NCBI GenBank assembly: GCA_016649835.1 | Contig: JAENWX010000003.1 | Span: forward strand, 1 to 35,744 | Direction of reading: 5' to 3' | From: Minisyncoccota bacterium | GTDB taxonomy: Bacteria; Patescibacteriota; Minisyncoccia; Phycocordibacterales; UBA9973 | Length of the DNA stretch: 35,744 bases | Made by a program: the position numbers and the translations under genes | Notes under the pieces: model-generated | What the model was told of the DNA's origin: nothing | Database searches by the model: none | The model's input: only the letters and a program-made list of their open reading frames with translations | Part shown: piece by piece, positions 27,729-35,744 of the stretch | Numbering within the stretch: the stretch's first letter is position 1 | Layout: the number at the start of each line of letters is the position of its first letter

Positions 27729-29915
27729 ATGAATTTAGGTGATAAAATTGAATCTCATTTTAGAATAGATATAAATCAAAAAAAAGCACTGGCTAAACTC
27801 GGAATACATGAAGTCCGAGATCTTTTATATTATTTTCCTTCTAGATATACAGATATAAGTGAATTTCGTTATATAAACACTTTAAAAGATGGTGAGCAGG
27901 CCACAATAGTTGGAATCATATCTAACCTTCAAACAAAAAAAGGTTTTAAAAGTAAAATTCCTATGGGCCAAGCCACTATTACTGACCTAACTGGCAAGCT
28001 AAATATTATTTGGTTTCATCAGCCGTACTTGGCAAAGATGCTAAAAGAAGGTTCTACTGTAAGAGTTACAGGTAAAGTATCCGAAAACAAAACTTACGGA
28101 CTAACTCTTACGAACCCAGAAATAAATAAAGAAGATATTCTTCCTATTGATTTACATGATTCACTTTTTCAGAAAAAAGAAGGAGTTGAACAATTTGGAT
28201 ACCCAGTCTACCCTGAATCAAGAGGAGTAACATCAAAATGGATGTATCATGCTATTAATAAAATTCTTAAATCTGATTGCGTAAATAATATTCAAGATTA
28301 TTTAGATAAAGAAATTTTAAATAAATATAAACTACCAAGCCTTCATACTGCTCTAGTCTGGATACACTCTCCTCAAAAAAAAGAGCATGCGGAAATTGCC
28401 CGCAAAAGATTTGCTTTTGAAGAAGTATTTTTTATACAACTTGCTCGCCAGCAAGAAAGAAAAAAATATGAGGAATTATATTCTTATAAACTTATAGTTA
28501 AAGACAGCGATATAAAAGATTTCGTTTCTCGTTTTCCTTTCAAACCTACAACTTCTCAAAGTAGTACTATTCATACAATTTTAGAGGATTTAAAAAAAGA
28601 TAAACCAATGTCACGCTTAGTAGAAGGAGATGTTGGAAGTGGTAAAACTTTCGTGGCTGCAACAATAGCATATGCTGTTATTAAAAACAGACCAGTGGGT
28701 CAATCTTTTGGAAATCTCCAGGTTGCTTACATGGCACCTACTGAAGTGCTAGCCACACAACTATTTGAAAATTTTACTCAATATTTTGAACATACCGGTA
28801 TATCTATTGCCCTTATAACATCATCTGGTTGCCGTAAATTCCCTAGCAAATCAGGTGGGTGGAAGGATGGACAACAGATTAAAACCTGGACTCCTATAGC
28901 AAAGAACCAGCTTCTTAAATGGATTAAAAACGGTGAAATACCAATAGTGATAGGCACTCATTCTCTAATATCCAAATCAATAGAATTTGAAGATTTAGGC
29001 TTAGTTATTATTGATGAGCAACATAGATTTGGAACAAATCAAAGAATGAAACTCGCAAAAAAAGAAGGCCACTCTCCTCATTATCTTTCTATGACAGCTA
29101 CGCCTATTCCACGAACTTTAGCACTTACAATATACGGAGACTTGGATTTATCAATAATTGACCAAATGCCTTTGGGGCGAAAAACTGTTATCACTGAAAT
29201 AGTTTCCGAAAATAAAAGACTGGAAGCTTACGAAAAAATTAAAAAAGAATTGGAGAGTGGTCGCCAGCTATATGTAATTTGTCCAAAGATTGACGAGACA
29301 ACAGACGACGAAGATAAAATAAAACTTGATGTAAAGTCTGTAACAAGCGAAGCTAAAAGATTACAGAAAGAAGTTTTCCAAAATTATCGTATTGATATAA
29401 TGCATAGTAAAATGACCAAACAAAAAAAGGAATTGGTTATGAAGGAATTTGCGGAACACAAGATAGATATTCTTGTGTCTACTTCTGTTATTGAAGTTGG
29501 AGTTAATATTCCAAATTCAACTGTAATTATTATTGAGGGGGCAGAGAGATTTGGTCTTGCTCAGCTTCACCAGCTTCGTGGAAGAGTAATACGTTCTAAC
29601 TATCAATCATATTGTTATTTATTTGCGGATGCAAAAAGCGATAAAACTATAGACAGATTAAAAGCTTTAACAAAAGCAGCAAATGGATTTGAACTTGCTG
29701 AACTTGATTTGTCTTTAAGAGGAGCCGGGCTACTAGGTGGCGACAAACAATGGGGCATCACAGATATTGGGATGGAGGCTCTCCGAAATATAAAGATGGT
29801 GGAAGCTGCAAGAACAGAAGCTATAAATATAATTCAAAATGATGTTGAATTAAAAAATTCTCCCCTTTTGGCAAATACTCTCTCGGCTAAAAATATTAAG
29901 CTGCATTTTGAATAA
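27729..29915 (+). CDS. recG: ATP-dependent DNA helicase RecG
   Basis: RecG remodels stalled forks and branch-migrates Holliday junctions. The N-terminal wedge/OB domain (about 50-150: GEQATIVGIISNLQTKKGFKSK ... GKLNIIWFHQPYLAKMLKEG) precedes the helicase core: Walker A VEGDVGSGKTFVA (about 300), MAPTEVLA, DEQH motif VIIDEQHRFGTNQR (about 428), SMTATPIPRTLALT, and motif VI QLHQLRGRVIRS. The C-terminal segment ELAELDLSLRGAGLLGG is family-specific. About 20 extra residues (GCRKFPSKSGGWKDGQQ) sit between motifs Ia and II. The length of 728 is otherwise normal. Terminator shared with the convergent gene downstream. Confidence 0.97.
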   Translation: MNLGDKIESHFRIDINQKKALAKLGIHEVRDLLYYFPSRYTDISEFRYINTLKDGEQATIVGIISNLQTKKGFKSKIPMGQATITDLTGKLNIIWFHQPYLAKMLKEGSTVRVTGKVSENKTYGLTLTNPEINKEDILPIDLHDSLFQKKEGVEQFGYPVYPESRGVTSKWMYHAINKILKSDCVNNIQDYLDKEILNKYKLPSLHTALVWIHSPQKKEHAEIARKRFAFEEVFFIQLARQQERKKYEELYSYKLIVKDSDIKDFVSRFPFKPTTSQSSTIHTILEDLKKDKPMSRLVEGDVGSGKTFVAATIAYAVIKNRPVGQSFGNLQVAYMAPTEVLATQLFENFTQYFEHTGISIALITSSGCRKFPSKSGGWKDGQQIKTWTPIAKNQLLKWIKNGEIPIVIGTHSLISKSIEFEDLGLVIIDEQHRFGTNQRMKLAKKEGHSPHYLSMTATPIPRTLALTIYGDLDLSIIDQMPLGRKTVITEIVSENKRLEAYEKIKKELESGRQLYVICPKIDETTDDEDKIKLDVKSVTSEAKRLQKEVFQNYRIDIMHSKMTKQKKELVMKEFAEHKIDILVSTSVIEVGVNIPNSTVIIIEGAERFGLAQLHQLRGRVIRSNYQSYCYLFADAKSDKTIDRLKALTKAANGFELAELDLSLRGAGLLGGDKQWGITDIGMEALRNIKMVEAARTEAINIIQNDVELKNSPLLANTLSAKNIKLHFE

Positions 29916-29942
29916 AAAATACCCCATAAGGGGTATTTTTTA
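29913..29942. terminator. Bidirectional terminator between recG and the 1146-aa gene
   Basis: Stem AAAAAATACCCC / GGGGTATTTTTT with a short loop between convergent stops at 29915 and 29954; A and T runs make it work on both strands. Confidence 0.88.
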
Positions 29943-29953
29943 TTCAAAATTAT

Positions 29954-32900
29954 TTATTTTGTTTTTTCTTGTTCAGCTTTAGTTATCTTTATATTGCCGT
30001 TCTTTAATTCTCCTTCTAATTCATTTTTATCATACGACACTAAAGTTTCTACTCCCTTGCTGTCTGTATAGATTGCTTCAATTTTAGTTTTTCCAAAAAA
30101 TCCAAAGAATCCGCCGCTTGAAATTACTTTTGTAACTTTAAAGGAACCACTTTCACTCTTAAATTCGGTACCTATTTTTGATAAATCTTTTGCAGTAAAT
30201 ACTTTTTCTGCAGTAGATATATTTGTAGGAGTTTTTCCTAAGACTTCCTCTGGTTTCTTTTTTTCTTCTGTTGTTACTGTTTTTTGTTCAACTTCTGTAG
30301 TTTTCACAATTTCAGGGTTAACTTCAGACTCACCCTTATTTATACCTCTACCATCCTCTGCTTCACTTTTATCTAAACGTTTAATTCCTGCATCAGTAAA
30401 TTCAACAACATCACCTGCTTTGTATGTTTCGTTTGAAGTTTCTACTTTTTTCGAGATACTTAGAAGGCCATCTAATTCATCTCCGATTTTCATTACTTCT
30501 TCCTTGTTCCAAGTTATATTTTTACCTTCTTCAATATGATTAAGTTCGTTATATCTTTTTTTACCATAAGCGGACTTAAAATCTTTTTCAGTTAAAGTAA
30601 GGACTCCTTCGGATGATTGCTCTTTTTTATTTATCATCTTAAGGTCATCATACATTCCGTCATATTCTTCTTTGCTAATTTTATTAACAACATCTTTTTT
30701 CTCAATCTTATCTATATCATCTGCCACAACCGGAGCTACATCAATTTTATCTATATCTTCTTTGGTGACAGTAGTTACATCAATTTTATTTATATCTTCT
30801 TCAGAGATTTGTTCTGGTTTTATTTCCTTTGCTTGATTAACTTTTCCAAGAGGTCTATGAGCAACCAACGGAACAAACAATGGCATCTCTGTTCCCATAG
30901 TTGGACTAAGATTATCGATAGTTACATCTACATGTGAGGGAACGATATCTTTTATTTTATCTAGGCCTTCTCCAACCACTGTACTAAGAGTTCGAATATG
31001 TTCAACTCCATTTTTATCTATTCCCATTTTCTGAACAATCTCAATAAATTTTGCATGTGAGACCATATGTCCGTCAGGGCCAGGGCTAAAAATTTGTTGC
31101 ATTAGTGGATTATTGTGGTCAAAAATAATATTTCCACTTGCATCAATAGGAACAGGAATTCCTTGGCCTTGATGTGATCCGTCTAGAAATATCATCGCCA
31201 TTAGGTTACCCTTACCCATTGCTTCTTGAGCATTTACAGACAAACCATCTTGAAATGAACCTCCTGGTGTCATATGAGAAATATTTAAAACATAATCTCC
31301 ATTTTCTGCTACACCAGTTCCGTTTATACCACCCCAATGAGTACCTAGCTCATTTAAGTCTGCTCCGAGTAATTTGCCAGTCTCAGGATCTACGTTCATG
31401 CCTGTATCGTTCCCATACCACAAATCATGATTAACATTTATTGTTTCTCCAGGGTGGTTTGCTAGCCAGTCTTGCGCACTACCCGTTATTTCTTTAGTAG
31501 AATCAATCACGCTATGAGTAGCTGTTGCTAAAATTCCATCTTGTCCAAGTCTTTGAATAGATGCTGCATCTAAACCTCCATTTACATCAAATGTTGGCTG
31601 AAAATGACTTGTTACAACATGGTCTCCTCTTAATAAATCAAACGTACCATCGGCATTATTTACCAAACTAGTGCCTTCTGGAATATTTATATCATGTCCA
31701 TTAAATACTGCTGTAATTGCATTCCCCATACCCATATGAGATGGGTTTCCAGACACCCAACCACGAATATGTTCAAATGGTGTTTGAATAGAAGCATGAC
31801 CCTCTTCTGGCTTAACTAAACCTTCAACAAAACCTTGAACATCATCTTTAAAGAAAGCTAGACCTTCTTGAATTGTTCCTCCAATAATTAAACCGACTAC
31901 AGCTGTTTGGGCCATTTTTTTAGCGATACGTCCTGCTTTATATTTACGGAAAGCTTTATCCTGAGCAGTAATTCCTTTTTCTCCACCTAGCAATGTATCT
32001 TCGATAACTTGTGTTTGTTCTGCCAAAAGAGCTTCAAAAGTTTTTCCGTCTTTCAAACCATCTTTTAGATCACCTTCAAGTCTTTTGCGTAATTCTACTT
32101 TTGCTCTTGCTGTTAGAATAGTAAGGTCAGTGCTCTCCTTTTCAACATTACCAATTCCTGAATATGAAATAAGGTCTATTTTATTTCTTGCATTAAGTCC
32201 TTTGCGCGCATCTATTTCACCTAGACTTGCAATAATTTTATCTATATCTTCTTGTTTAATATCTTTTGGAACATCTTTACCGTCTTTATCTATATCAAAC
32301 ATTAAATCGCGTAAATTTTGAGCAAGAACATTTGAGCTTTCCATTGTGTATGCAAATCTATCTAATTGTTCTCTACTCTTATCACCTTTTTCTGTTTCAC
32401 TCCCTTCAGCTGCTTCAATATCGCGTTGTTTTTTATCAAGAACAACCTTCCTACTTGCACCTACGCCTGCAGATAGAGCAGCAAGAGCTACCGAACCACC
32501 TAAAGAAAATAATGCTGCCGCCTTACTAGTCATAAGCTTCTTGCTTAATCCCACCGAAAGAGAATAGGTTAAGCCAATTGCAGTAGAAACAACTGCTGGG
32601 CTGATAAATTTACCAACAGGAGTTTTATTTGTCCAATCCACCGCTTTATCTATCATATTAAAATGAGCTTCTGTTTTAAGACTACTTTTTGCCTTACCAA
32701 TAACAATTTCTAAATCAAAATCTAACTCTTCTATTTTAGCACCATGCTCTATAGCAAGACGTGCATTTTGAGCGATTTCAAAAAGATTGTCTGCGTAATG
32801 ATTAGCACCTTTTAATAAATCTTCACCTTTTAAAATCTTTATTGAATTATTTTTACCAGTTTTAAAAGCCTCTTCATCTATCTTGCTCATTGCATAATCA

Positions 32901-33394
32901 TTTATCAAACTTTTTAGCTCAGTTTTTGCTTTTATTGTTTCTGGGTCTTTATCGTCGAGCATTTTTTTAGCTTCTCCTTCAGCAAGTGTACCTTCATAGT
33001 CGGAAGTGAAACGGTCAGAAATTGCTTTCATAGTATTTTCATGAGCTGTTTTGTCTTTGTTTTCTAATCTTCCTGTATAAATATTTCCAGTACTATCTAT
33101 TTCCTCTTTTACTTTATTAACTTCCTTTTGTCTATAATATTCATCAAAAAATGTATGTTTCCACATTTTTTTAAAGAAACCAATTTTATTGCTTCCGTAT
33201 GATTCAGCCATATTTGCATCAGCTGCTTTTCTGGCTTCATTTTCTGCTAACTCTGATATATTTACTATGGACACACCTTGTTTAACTTTCTCTAGTGCGC
33301 TTTGCTTAGCTGATTCATTAATCTGCATTTCTGAATTTCCATCTTTTATATCATTATTTTCGTTATTTATTATTTTTTTTGGAGGTATATCCAT
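29954..33394 (-). CDS. Very large protein of unknown function with membrane-like segments (1146 aa)
   Basis: Not recognised. Residues about 1-250 are charged and helical with no signal peptide. Hydrophobic, Gly/Ala-rich stretches occur near 270-315 (PAVVSTAIGLTYSLSVGLSKK, AALFSLGGSVALAALSAGVGA) and near 495-515 (AVVGLIIGGTIQEGLAFF), enough for two or three membrane spans. Residues 520-880 are Gly/Asn/His-rich and probably extracellular beta structure (GTHWGGINGTGVAENGDYVL). A repeat region follows (about 890-940) with E/D-D-I-N/D-K-I-D units. The C-terminus is Lys/Glu-rich, ending in a small beta domain. It may be a large surface protein or a multidomain envelope factor. A 108-aa gene lies just upstream on the same strand. 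Confidence 0.85.
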   Translation of the reverse strand: MDIPPKKIINNENNDIKDGNSEMQINESAKQSALEKVKQGVSIVNISELAENEARKAADANMAESYGSNKIGFFKKMWKHTFFDEYYRQKEVNKVKEEIDSTGNIYTGRLENKDKTAHENTMKAISDRFTSDYEGTLAEGEAKKMLDDKDPETIKAKTELKSLINDYAMSKIDEEAFKTGKNNSIKILKGEDLLKGANHYADNLFEIAQNARLAIEHGAKIEELDFDLEIVIGKAKSSLKTEAHFNMIDKAVDWTNKTPVGKFISPAVVSTAIGLTYSLSVGLSKKLMTSKAAALFSLGGSVALAALSAGVGASRKVVLDKKQRDIEAAEGSETEKGDKSREQLDRFAYTMESSNVLAQNLRDLMFDIDKDGKDVPKDIKQEDIDKIIASLGEIDARKGLNARNKIDLISYSGIGNVEKESTDLTILTARAKVELRKRLEGDLKDGLKDGKTFEALLAEQTQVIEDTLLGGEKGITAQDKAFRKYKAGRIAKKMAQTAVVGLIIGGTIQEGLAFFKDDVQGFVEGLVKPEEGHASIQTPFEHIRGWVSGNPSHMGMGNAITAVFNGHDINIPEGTSLVNNADGTFDLLRGDHVVTSHFQPTFDVNGGLDAASIQRLGQDGILATATHSVIDSTKEITGSAQDWLANHPGETINVNHDLWYGNDTGMNVDPETGKLLGADLNELGTHWGGINGTGVAENGDYVLNISHMTPGGSFQDGLSVNAQEAMGKGNLMAMIFLDGSHQGQGIPVPIDASGNIIFDHNNPLMQQIFSPGPDGHMVSHAKFIEIVQKMGIDKNGVEHIRTLSTVVGEGLDKIKDIVPSHVDVTIDNLSPTMGTEMPLFVPLVAHRPLGKVNQAKEIKPEQISEEDINKIDVTTVTKEDIDKIDVAPVVADDIDKIEKKDVVNKISKEEYDGMYDDLKMINKKEQSSEGVLTLTEKDFKSAYGKKRYNELNHIEEGKNITWNKEEVMKIGDELDGLLSISKKVETSNETYKAGDVVEFTDAGIKRLDKSEAEDGRGINKGESEVNPEIVKTTEVEQKTVTTEEKKKPEEVLGKTPTNISTAEKVFTAKDLSKIGTEFKSESGSFKVTKVISSGGFFGFFGKTKIEAIYTDSKGVETLVSYDKNELEGELKNGNIKITKAEQEKTK

Positions 33395-33427
33395 GTTAGT
33401 AATTTAAGTTAGTGAATAATATACTAT

Positions 33428-33754
33428 TTATGAAAGATAAGTTTGTTTAAATACAATAAGTTCTGTTGCTATTAACTGTGATAAACCTGGAATATTATCT
33501 GAGCAAAACTTTTGCATCTCAGTATCTGAAACATCTTTATCCATTAAATCATTAAATTCTGCAAGTTTTTCTTCTGAAAGATTACTAATGATAACCATAT
33601 TTACGGCGTCTTCTACTCTACTCAATAAATCCTTCTTGATTTGATCAATAACTTCCTTTTCTAAATCTGCTGGATAATTTTTCTCTGCAACTAGACGGTC
33701 AACAAACATTTGTAAATCTAAACTCTCACCTGTTTTTTTTGTTTCTTCGTTCAT
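33428..33754 (-). CDS. Small acidic helical protein, DUF5663-like (108 aa)
   Basis: Soluble and almost wholly helical: DLQMFVDRLVAEKNYPADLEKEVIDQIKKDLLSRVEDAVNMVIISNLSEEKLAEFNDLM, then DTEMQKFCSDNIPGLSQLIATELIVF. The pattern resembles a small family of helical proteins common in Patescibacteria (I believe DUF5663); that name is from memory. Function unknown. It lies 33 bp upstream of the 1146-aa gene on the same strand, so the two are probably co-transcribed. A TATAAT box about 37 nt upstream could be the promoter. Confidence 0.75.
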   Translation of the reverse strand: MNEETKKTGESLDLQMFVDRLVAEKNYPADLEKEVIDQIKKDLLSRVEDAVNMVIISNLSEEKLAEFNDLMDKDVSDTEMQKFCSDNIPGLSQLIATELIVFKQTYLS

Positions 33755-33905
33755 AATATAAATAGTTAATTATTAATTTTAATTATATTCATTATATACT
33801 TATTTGCCAAAGCAATATAATTGTTATTATATTATAACATATTTATATACATAATGTCAATGGATATAAATGACCAGTAAATACAATTTATTTAATTTTG
33901 AGTAT

Positions 33906-33942
33906 AAAAAATACCACTAAGTTAAACTTAGTGGTATGTTTT
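33906..33942 (-). terminator. Terminator of the LysM lipoprotein gene
   Basis: Stem ATACCACTAAGTT / AACTTAGTGGTAT with an A-run on one side (T-run on the minus strand), 20 bp after the stop at 33960. Confidence 0.87.
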
Positions 33943-33959
33943 TGGTTAAGAAGTTGGGA

Positions 33960-34763
33960 TTATTTCCCTTCTTCTTTTAATGGCTCGGTTTTTTGTTCTT
34001 CAACAACAGGGGCAGGGGCAGGTTTTTCTACTCCATGATTAAAAAATTTTGCAGACATTACAAAAAGGTTTTCATTTTTCTCAATAAACAATCGAGAAAG
34101 TTGATTCTTTTTTGCACTATCTGACAAAATATCCAGTGCATGATCCTGGAAATCTTGCTCGCGTCCCAAAAGAGTTGCCCGTGTGGCTAGGTCAATATTG
34201 CCTCCGTTATGGATAGCAATATGAACAGCAGTAGATGAACTAATTTCTACTTTATTATTTTTTTGATAGTAATCTATCAACCAAACAACAAATGCAATTA
34301 GTGCTCCAATCAGCAACCATCCCCACCAAGGAATTCCTGAATCAGATTTTATTGGTGTAGAGGTTGTTGTTGTTACAGTTTCTTCAACCGTATAACTTGG
34401 AATAAGAATTTCGTTTCCGATTTTAACAACCTCTCCAGGATAGATTATTACAATCCATTGCTTTCTTTCTGGATTGAAATAAATTCTGCCGGGAGCATTT
34501 AGAAATGGGTTCATGGCTATTATTTCACGCCATTTAAATCCTGTTCCGTATTCCTTTTCAGAATAACCCCAAACAGTTTCACCTTTTACAACCACTTTGG
34601 TTTTTATAGTAAAACCATTCATGTCCGAAATGGAGGTTTTGGTTGTTGTTGTCGTAGTTACAACCTTTGATGAAGGTTGGTTACCACATGAACTAATCAT
34701 AAACGCCATAACGGCAACGGTTAAAAATACAATTTTTCTCATCTTTACGTTTTTTGTTTTCAA
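33960..34763 (-). CDS. LysM-like lipoprotein with internal membrane span
   Basis: The signal peptide RKIVFLTVAVMAFMISSCG ends in a lipobox-like S-S-C, so lipidation and export are likely. After a Thr-rich linker, residues about 57-125 resemble a LysM peptidoglycan-binding domain (VVKGETVWGYSEKEYGTGFKWREIIAMNP ... PGEVVKIGNEILIP), though with a long insertion. A second Thr-rich linker leads to a membrane helix (WWGWLLIGALIAFVVWLIDYY), then a cytosolic-type domain with HIAIHNGGNIDLATRATLLGRE and a Pro/Glu tail. Start: TTG at 34763, 6 nt after AAGGA, the clearest Shine-Dalgarno in the window. The promoter is a canonical TTGACA-16-TATAAT. Both are unlike the neighbours, so recent acquisition is possible. 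Confidence 0.82.
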   Translation of the reverse strand: MKTKNVKMRKIVFLTVAVMAFMISSCGNQPSSKVVTTTTTTKTSISDMNGFTIKTKVVVKGETVWGYSEKEYGTGFKWREIIAMNPFLNAPGRIYFNPERKQWIVIIYPGEVVKIGNEILIPSYTVEETVTTTTSTPIKSDSGIPWWGWLLIGALIAFVVWLIDYYQKNNKVEISSSTAVHIAIHNGGNIDLATRATLLGREQDFQDHALDILSDSAKKNQLSRLFIEKNENLFVMSAKFFNHGVEKPAPAPVVEEQKTEPLKEEGK

Positions 34764-34800
34764 ATTTGGTCCTTAGTTGGAAGCCAAACGATTTAGGTAT

Positions 34801-34828
34801 ATTATAGCAGATTAGAGAAAATTGTCAA
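34801..34828 (-). promoter_or_regulatory. Canonical sigma-70-type promoter TTGACA-N16-TATAAT
   Basis: Minus strand -35 TTGACA (34823-34828), 16-bp spacer, -10 TATAAT (34801-34806) preceded by TGC. It is the only full consensus promoter I found in the window and drives the LysM lipoprotein gene. Confidence 0.85.
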
Positions 34829-34834
34829 GCGGGT

Positions 34835-35181
34835 GATGTGGCTCTAGGACCGCGAGTACGCAGTAGGTCAGTACTGGACCAGTACAAATTTTATGGCGGA
34901 CACTGTCGTCAGGAATAATTTGCTTTTCGTCAAAAGCAAATTTTCACGACCCTCAATCAGTAGATTGACCTACTGGGCGACTCGGCTCGTCAGCCTCCGT
35001 CTTTATTTCTTTTATTTAAAAAGAAATAACCCTACTGGACCAGTACACCTTTTCGAACCATAGACGAGGACCGTGAGTACACTTTTCGGCTACCACGTAG
35101 CCAGGTACTTTTCGCTCCGATATCAATCGGAGAACGAAAAGTCTTTCGAATCCTAGACGCAGGCAAAGCAGTTTGCCTGCT
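34835..35181 (-). repeat. tRNA-Ile 3' flank: antisense tRNA copy and repeat modules
   Basis: Reading leftward from the tRNA: a hairpin GCAGGCAA/TTGCCTGC with loop AGCAGT (35159-35180); TTCGAATCCTAGA (35145-35157), which is the tRNA T-arm in antisense orientation; a module with GACCGTGAGTACACTTTTCG (35069-35088); a word containing ACTGGACCAGT identical to the tRNA-Ser(GCU) flank (35032-35055); a hairpin AATTTGCTTTT-CGTC-AAAAGCAAATT (34917-34942); and the palindrome GTACTGGACCAGTAC (34871-34885). No ORF with coding character; the 64-aa track ORF is an artefact. Confidence 0.8.
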
Positions 35182-35245
35182 AGGGCGGACCATATTAAAA
35201 AACCACACACTTTTCAGTGTGTGGTTTTTTAATATGGTCCGCCCT
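35182..35245 (-). terminator. 29-bp perfect inverted repeat including the tRNA-Ile 3' end
   Basis: Left arm 35182-35210 and right arm 35217-35245 are perfect complements. The inner part is a terminator (ACCACACAC/GTGTGTGGT plus T-run); the outer part reproduces the acceptor strand and CCA of tRNA-Ile. Confidence 0.88.
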
Positions 35246-35311
35246 CTAGGATTCGAACCTAGGACCCCAGAGGTATAAGCTCTGTGCTCTAACCAACTGA
35301 GCTAAGGACGG
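35235..35311 (-). tRNA. tRNA-Ile (anticodon TAT) with encoded CCA
   Basis: Acceptor CCGTCCT/AGGGCGG, D-arm GCTC/GAGC, anticodon stem CAGAG/CTCTG with loop CTTATAC (TAT), T-arm CTAGG-TTCGAAT-CCTAG and discriminator A followed by CCA. It reads AUA directly with U34, whereas most bacteria use CAU modified to lysidine. It is the only tRNA of the four with an encoded CCA. It lies downstream of ftsH on the same strand. Confidence 0.93.
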
Positions 35312-35364
35312 ATACAGTGGTTATTTTTTAATACTACAAAATAAAGTGAGTTTATGCAAAGAGC

Positions 35365-35744
35365 TTAAGCTTTCTTTTCCGTGTCTATTGCACTATCTTT
35401 TTTCTTTAATTCTATACCGTGGCGAGTTAATATCTTCTCATATTCTTCTTGTTCTAGGGTTTCAACTTCAATCAACTTCTTGGCAATATCTACAAATGCT
35501 TTCTGGTGTTCTTTAAGAACTTTCTCAGCAGAAACTAGTCCGTCATTTATTATCCTAGAAATCTCTTCATCTACTTTAGTAGCAATATGTTCAGAATGTT
35601 CTTTATTATTACTTTCAGCATATGGATTCATTCCATCTTTCCCAGCTAAAGCCACAGGGCCTATGACATCTGACATACCCCATCTAGTCACCATAGCTCG
35701 AGCTAGGTTAGTAGATACCTGTAGATCGCTCGATGGTCCAGTAG
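35365..35744 (-). CDS. ftsH: FtsH ATP-dependent zinc metalloprotease, C-terminal part (partial)
   Basis: The frame open at the window edge reads TGPSSDLQVSTNLARAMVTRWGMSDVIGPVA, the standard FtsH protease-domain segment, including the Asp (SSDL) that is the third zinc ligand. It continues HSEHIATKVDEEISRIINDG ... ALLEVETLEQEEYEKIL-like helices and ends with a short acidic/basic tail (ELKKKDSAIDTEKKA). FtsH is the membrane-anchored AAA protease that degrades damaged membrane proteins and regulators. The AAA domain and HEXGH site are outside the window. The track start at 35694 is internal. Confidence 0.95.
   Translation of the reverse strand, partial: TGPSSDLQVSTNLARAMVTRWGMSDVIGPVALAGKDGMNPYAESNNKEHSEHIATKVDEEISRIINDGLVSAEKVLKEHQKAFVDIAKKLIEVETLEQEEYEKILTRHGIELKKKDSAIDTEKKA

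Noticed and set aside
30617-30937. 106-aa plus-strand ORF, with others at 31174-31434 and 32085-32567
   Set aside because: Antisense shadows of the 1146-aa gene with low-complexity composition.
35016-35210. 64-aa minus-strand ORF
   Set aside because: It lies wholly in the hairpin modules of the tRNA-Ile flank.

Overview
The window is strongly AT-rich, gene-dense and uses the standard code (TGA works as stop). It looks like a chromosomal segment of a Candidate Phyla Radiation (Patescibacteria) bacterium, most likely of the Parcubacteria type. The reasons are: a complete type IV pilus (T4P) operon with no outer-membrane secretin gene, GatA/GatC for indirect Gln-tRNA synthesis, several small single-membrane-span proteins of unknown family, a very large lineage-type hypothetical protein, weak or absent Shine-Dalgarno sites, and many start codons 6-7 nt downstream of a TATAAT box. 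The assignment comes from gene content only; no database was searched.

Layout. 1-465: end of a GIY-YIG gene overlapping tRNA-Asp, followed by a structured tRNA 3' flank. 470-2760: three unknown genes, two sharing a perfect operator-like palindrome and one a membrane-anchored HEPN-like protein. 2766-5160: gatA, gatC and a PaaX/Cas2-like gene bracketed by related palindromes. 5191-7630: decamer repeat, ligA with a hairpin-rich insertion in its zinc finger, and an inverted-repeat element. 7643-20979 (minus strand, transcription leftward): pilM-pilN-pilO-pilP-like-pilB, an array of four 83-84 bp hairpin repeats, a response regulator, pilT, pilC, three tandem major-type pilins each with its own promoter, 5' hairpin and terminator, pilD, and four minor prepilin-like genes. 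One minor pilin contains an inverted-repeat insertion with a ten-C coding tract. 21025 onward (plus): comF, divergent from pilM, then a roughly 340-nt intergenic region that can fold into one closed structure. 22149-25625: ATP-grasp ligase, HAD phosphatase, an unknown protein, a 47-aa membrane peptide and a DksA-like protein. 25745-26640: two divergent tRNA-Ser genes, each with a complex 3' flank. 26673-29915: small membrane ORF, MscS channel, recG. 29954-34763: an 1146-aa protein of unknown function, a 108-aa protein and a LysM lipoprotein. 34835-35311: tRNA-Ile(UAU) with the fourth structured flank. 35365-end: C-terminus of FtsH.

How the genes work together. PilM/N/O/P-like form the inner-membrane platform, PilB extends and PilT retracts, PilC is the membrane core, PilD processes prepilins, and the major and minor pilins make the fibre. 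With ComF divergent from pilM, the cluster fits surface attachment, twitching or DNA uptake by a small cell that probably lives on other cells or scavenges their DNA.

The most unusual signal is non-coding. All four tRNA genes are followed, just past an intrinsic terminator, by a reverse-complement copy of their own acceptor end and T-arm. The copy is interrupted by a hairpin and followed by shared repeat modules whose stems change sequence in a compensatory way. This matches no element I know. Other structured DNA includes the covarying 83-bp array, 120-130 bp inverted-repeat elements whose edge sits exactly at start codons, and the phase-variation-like homopolymer in a pilin gene.
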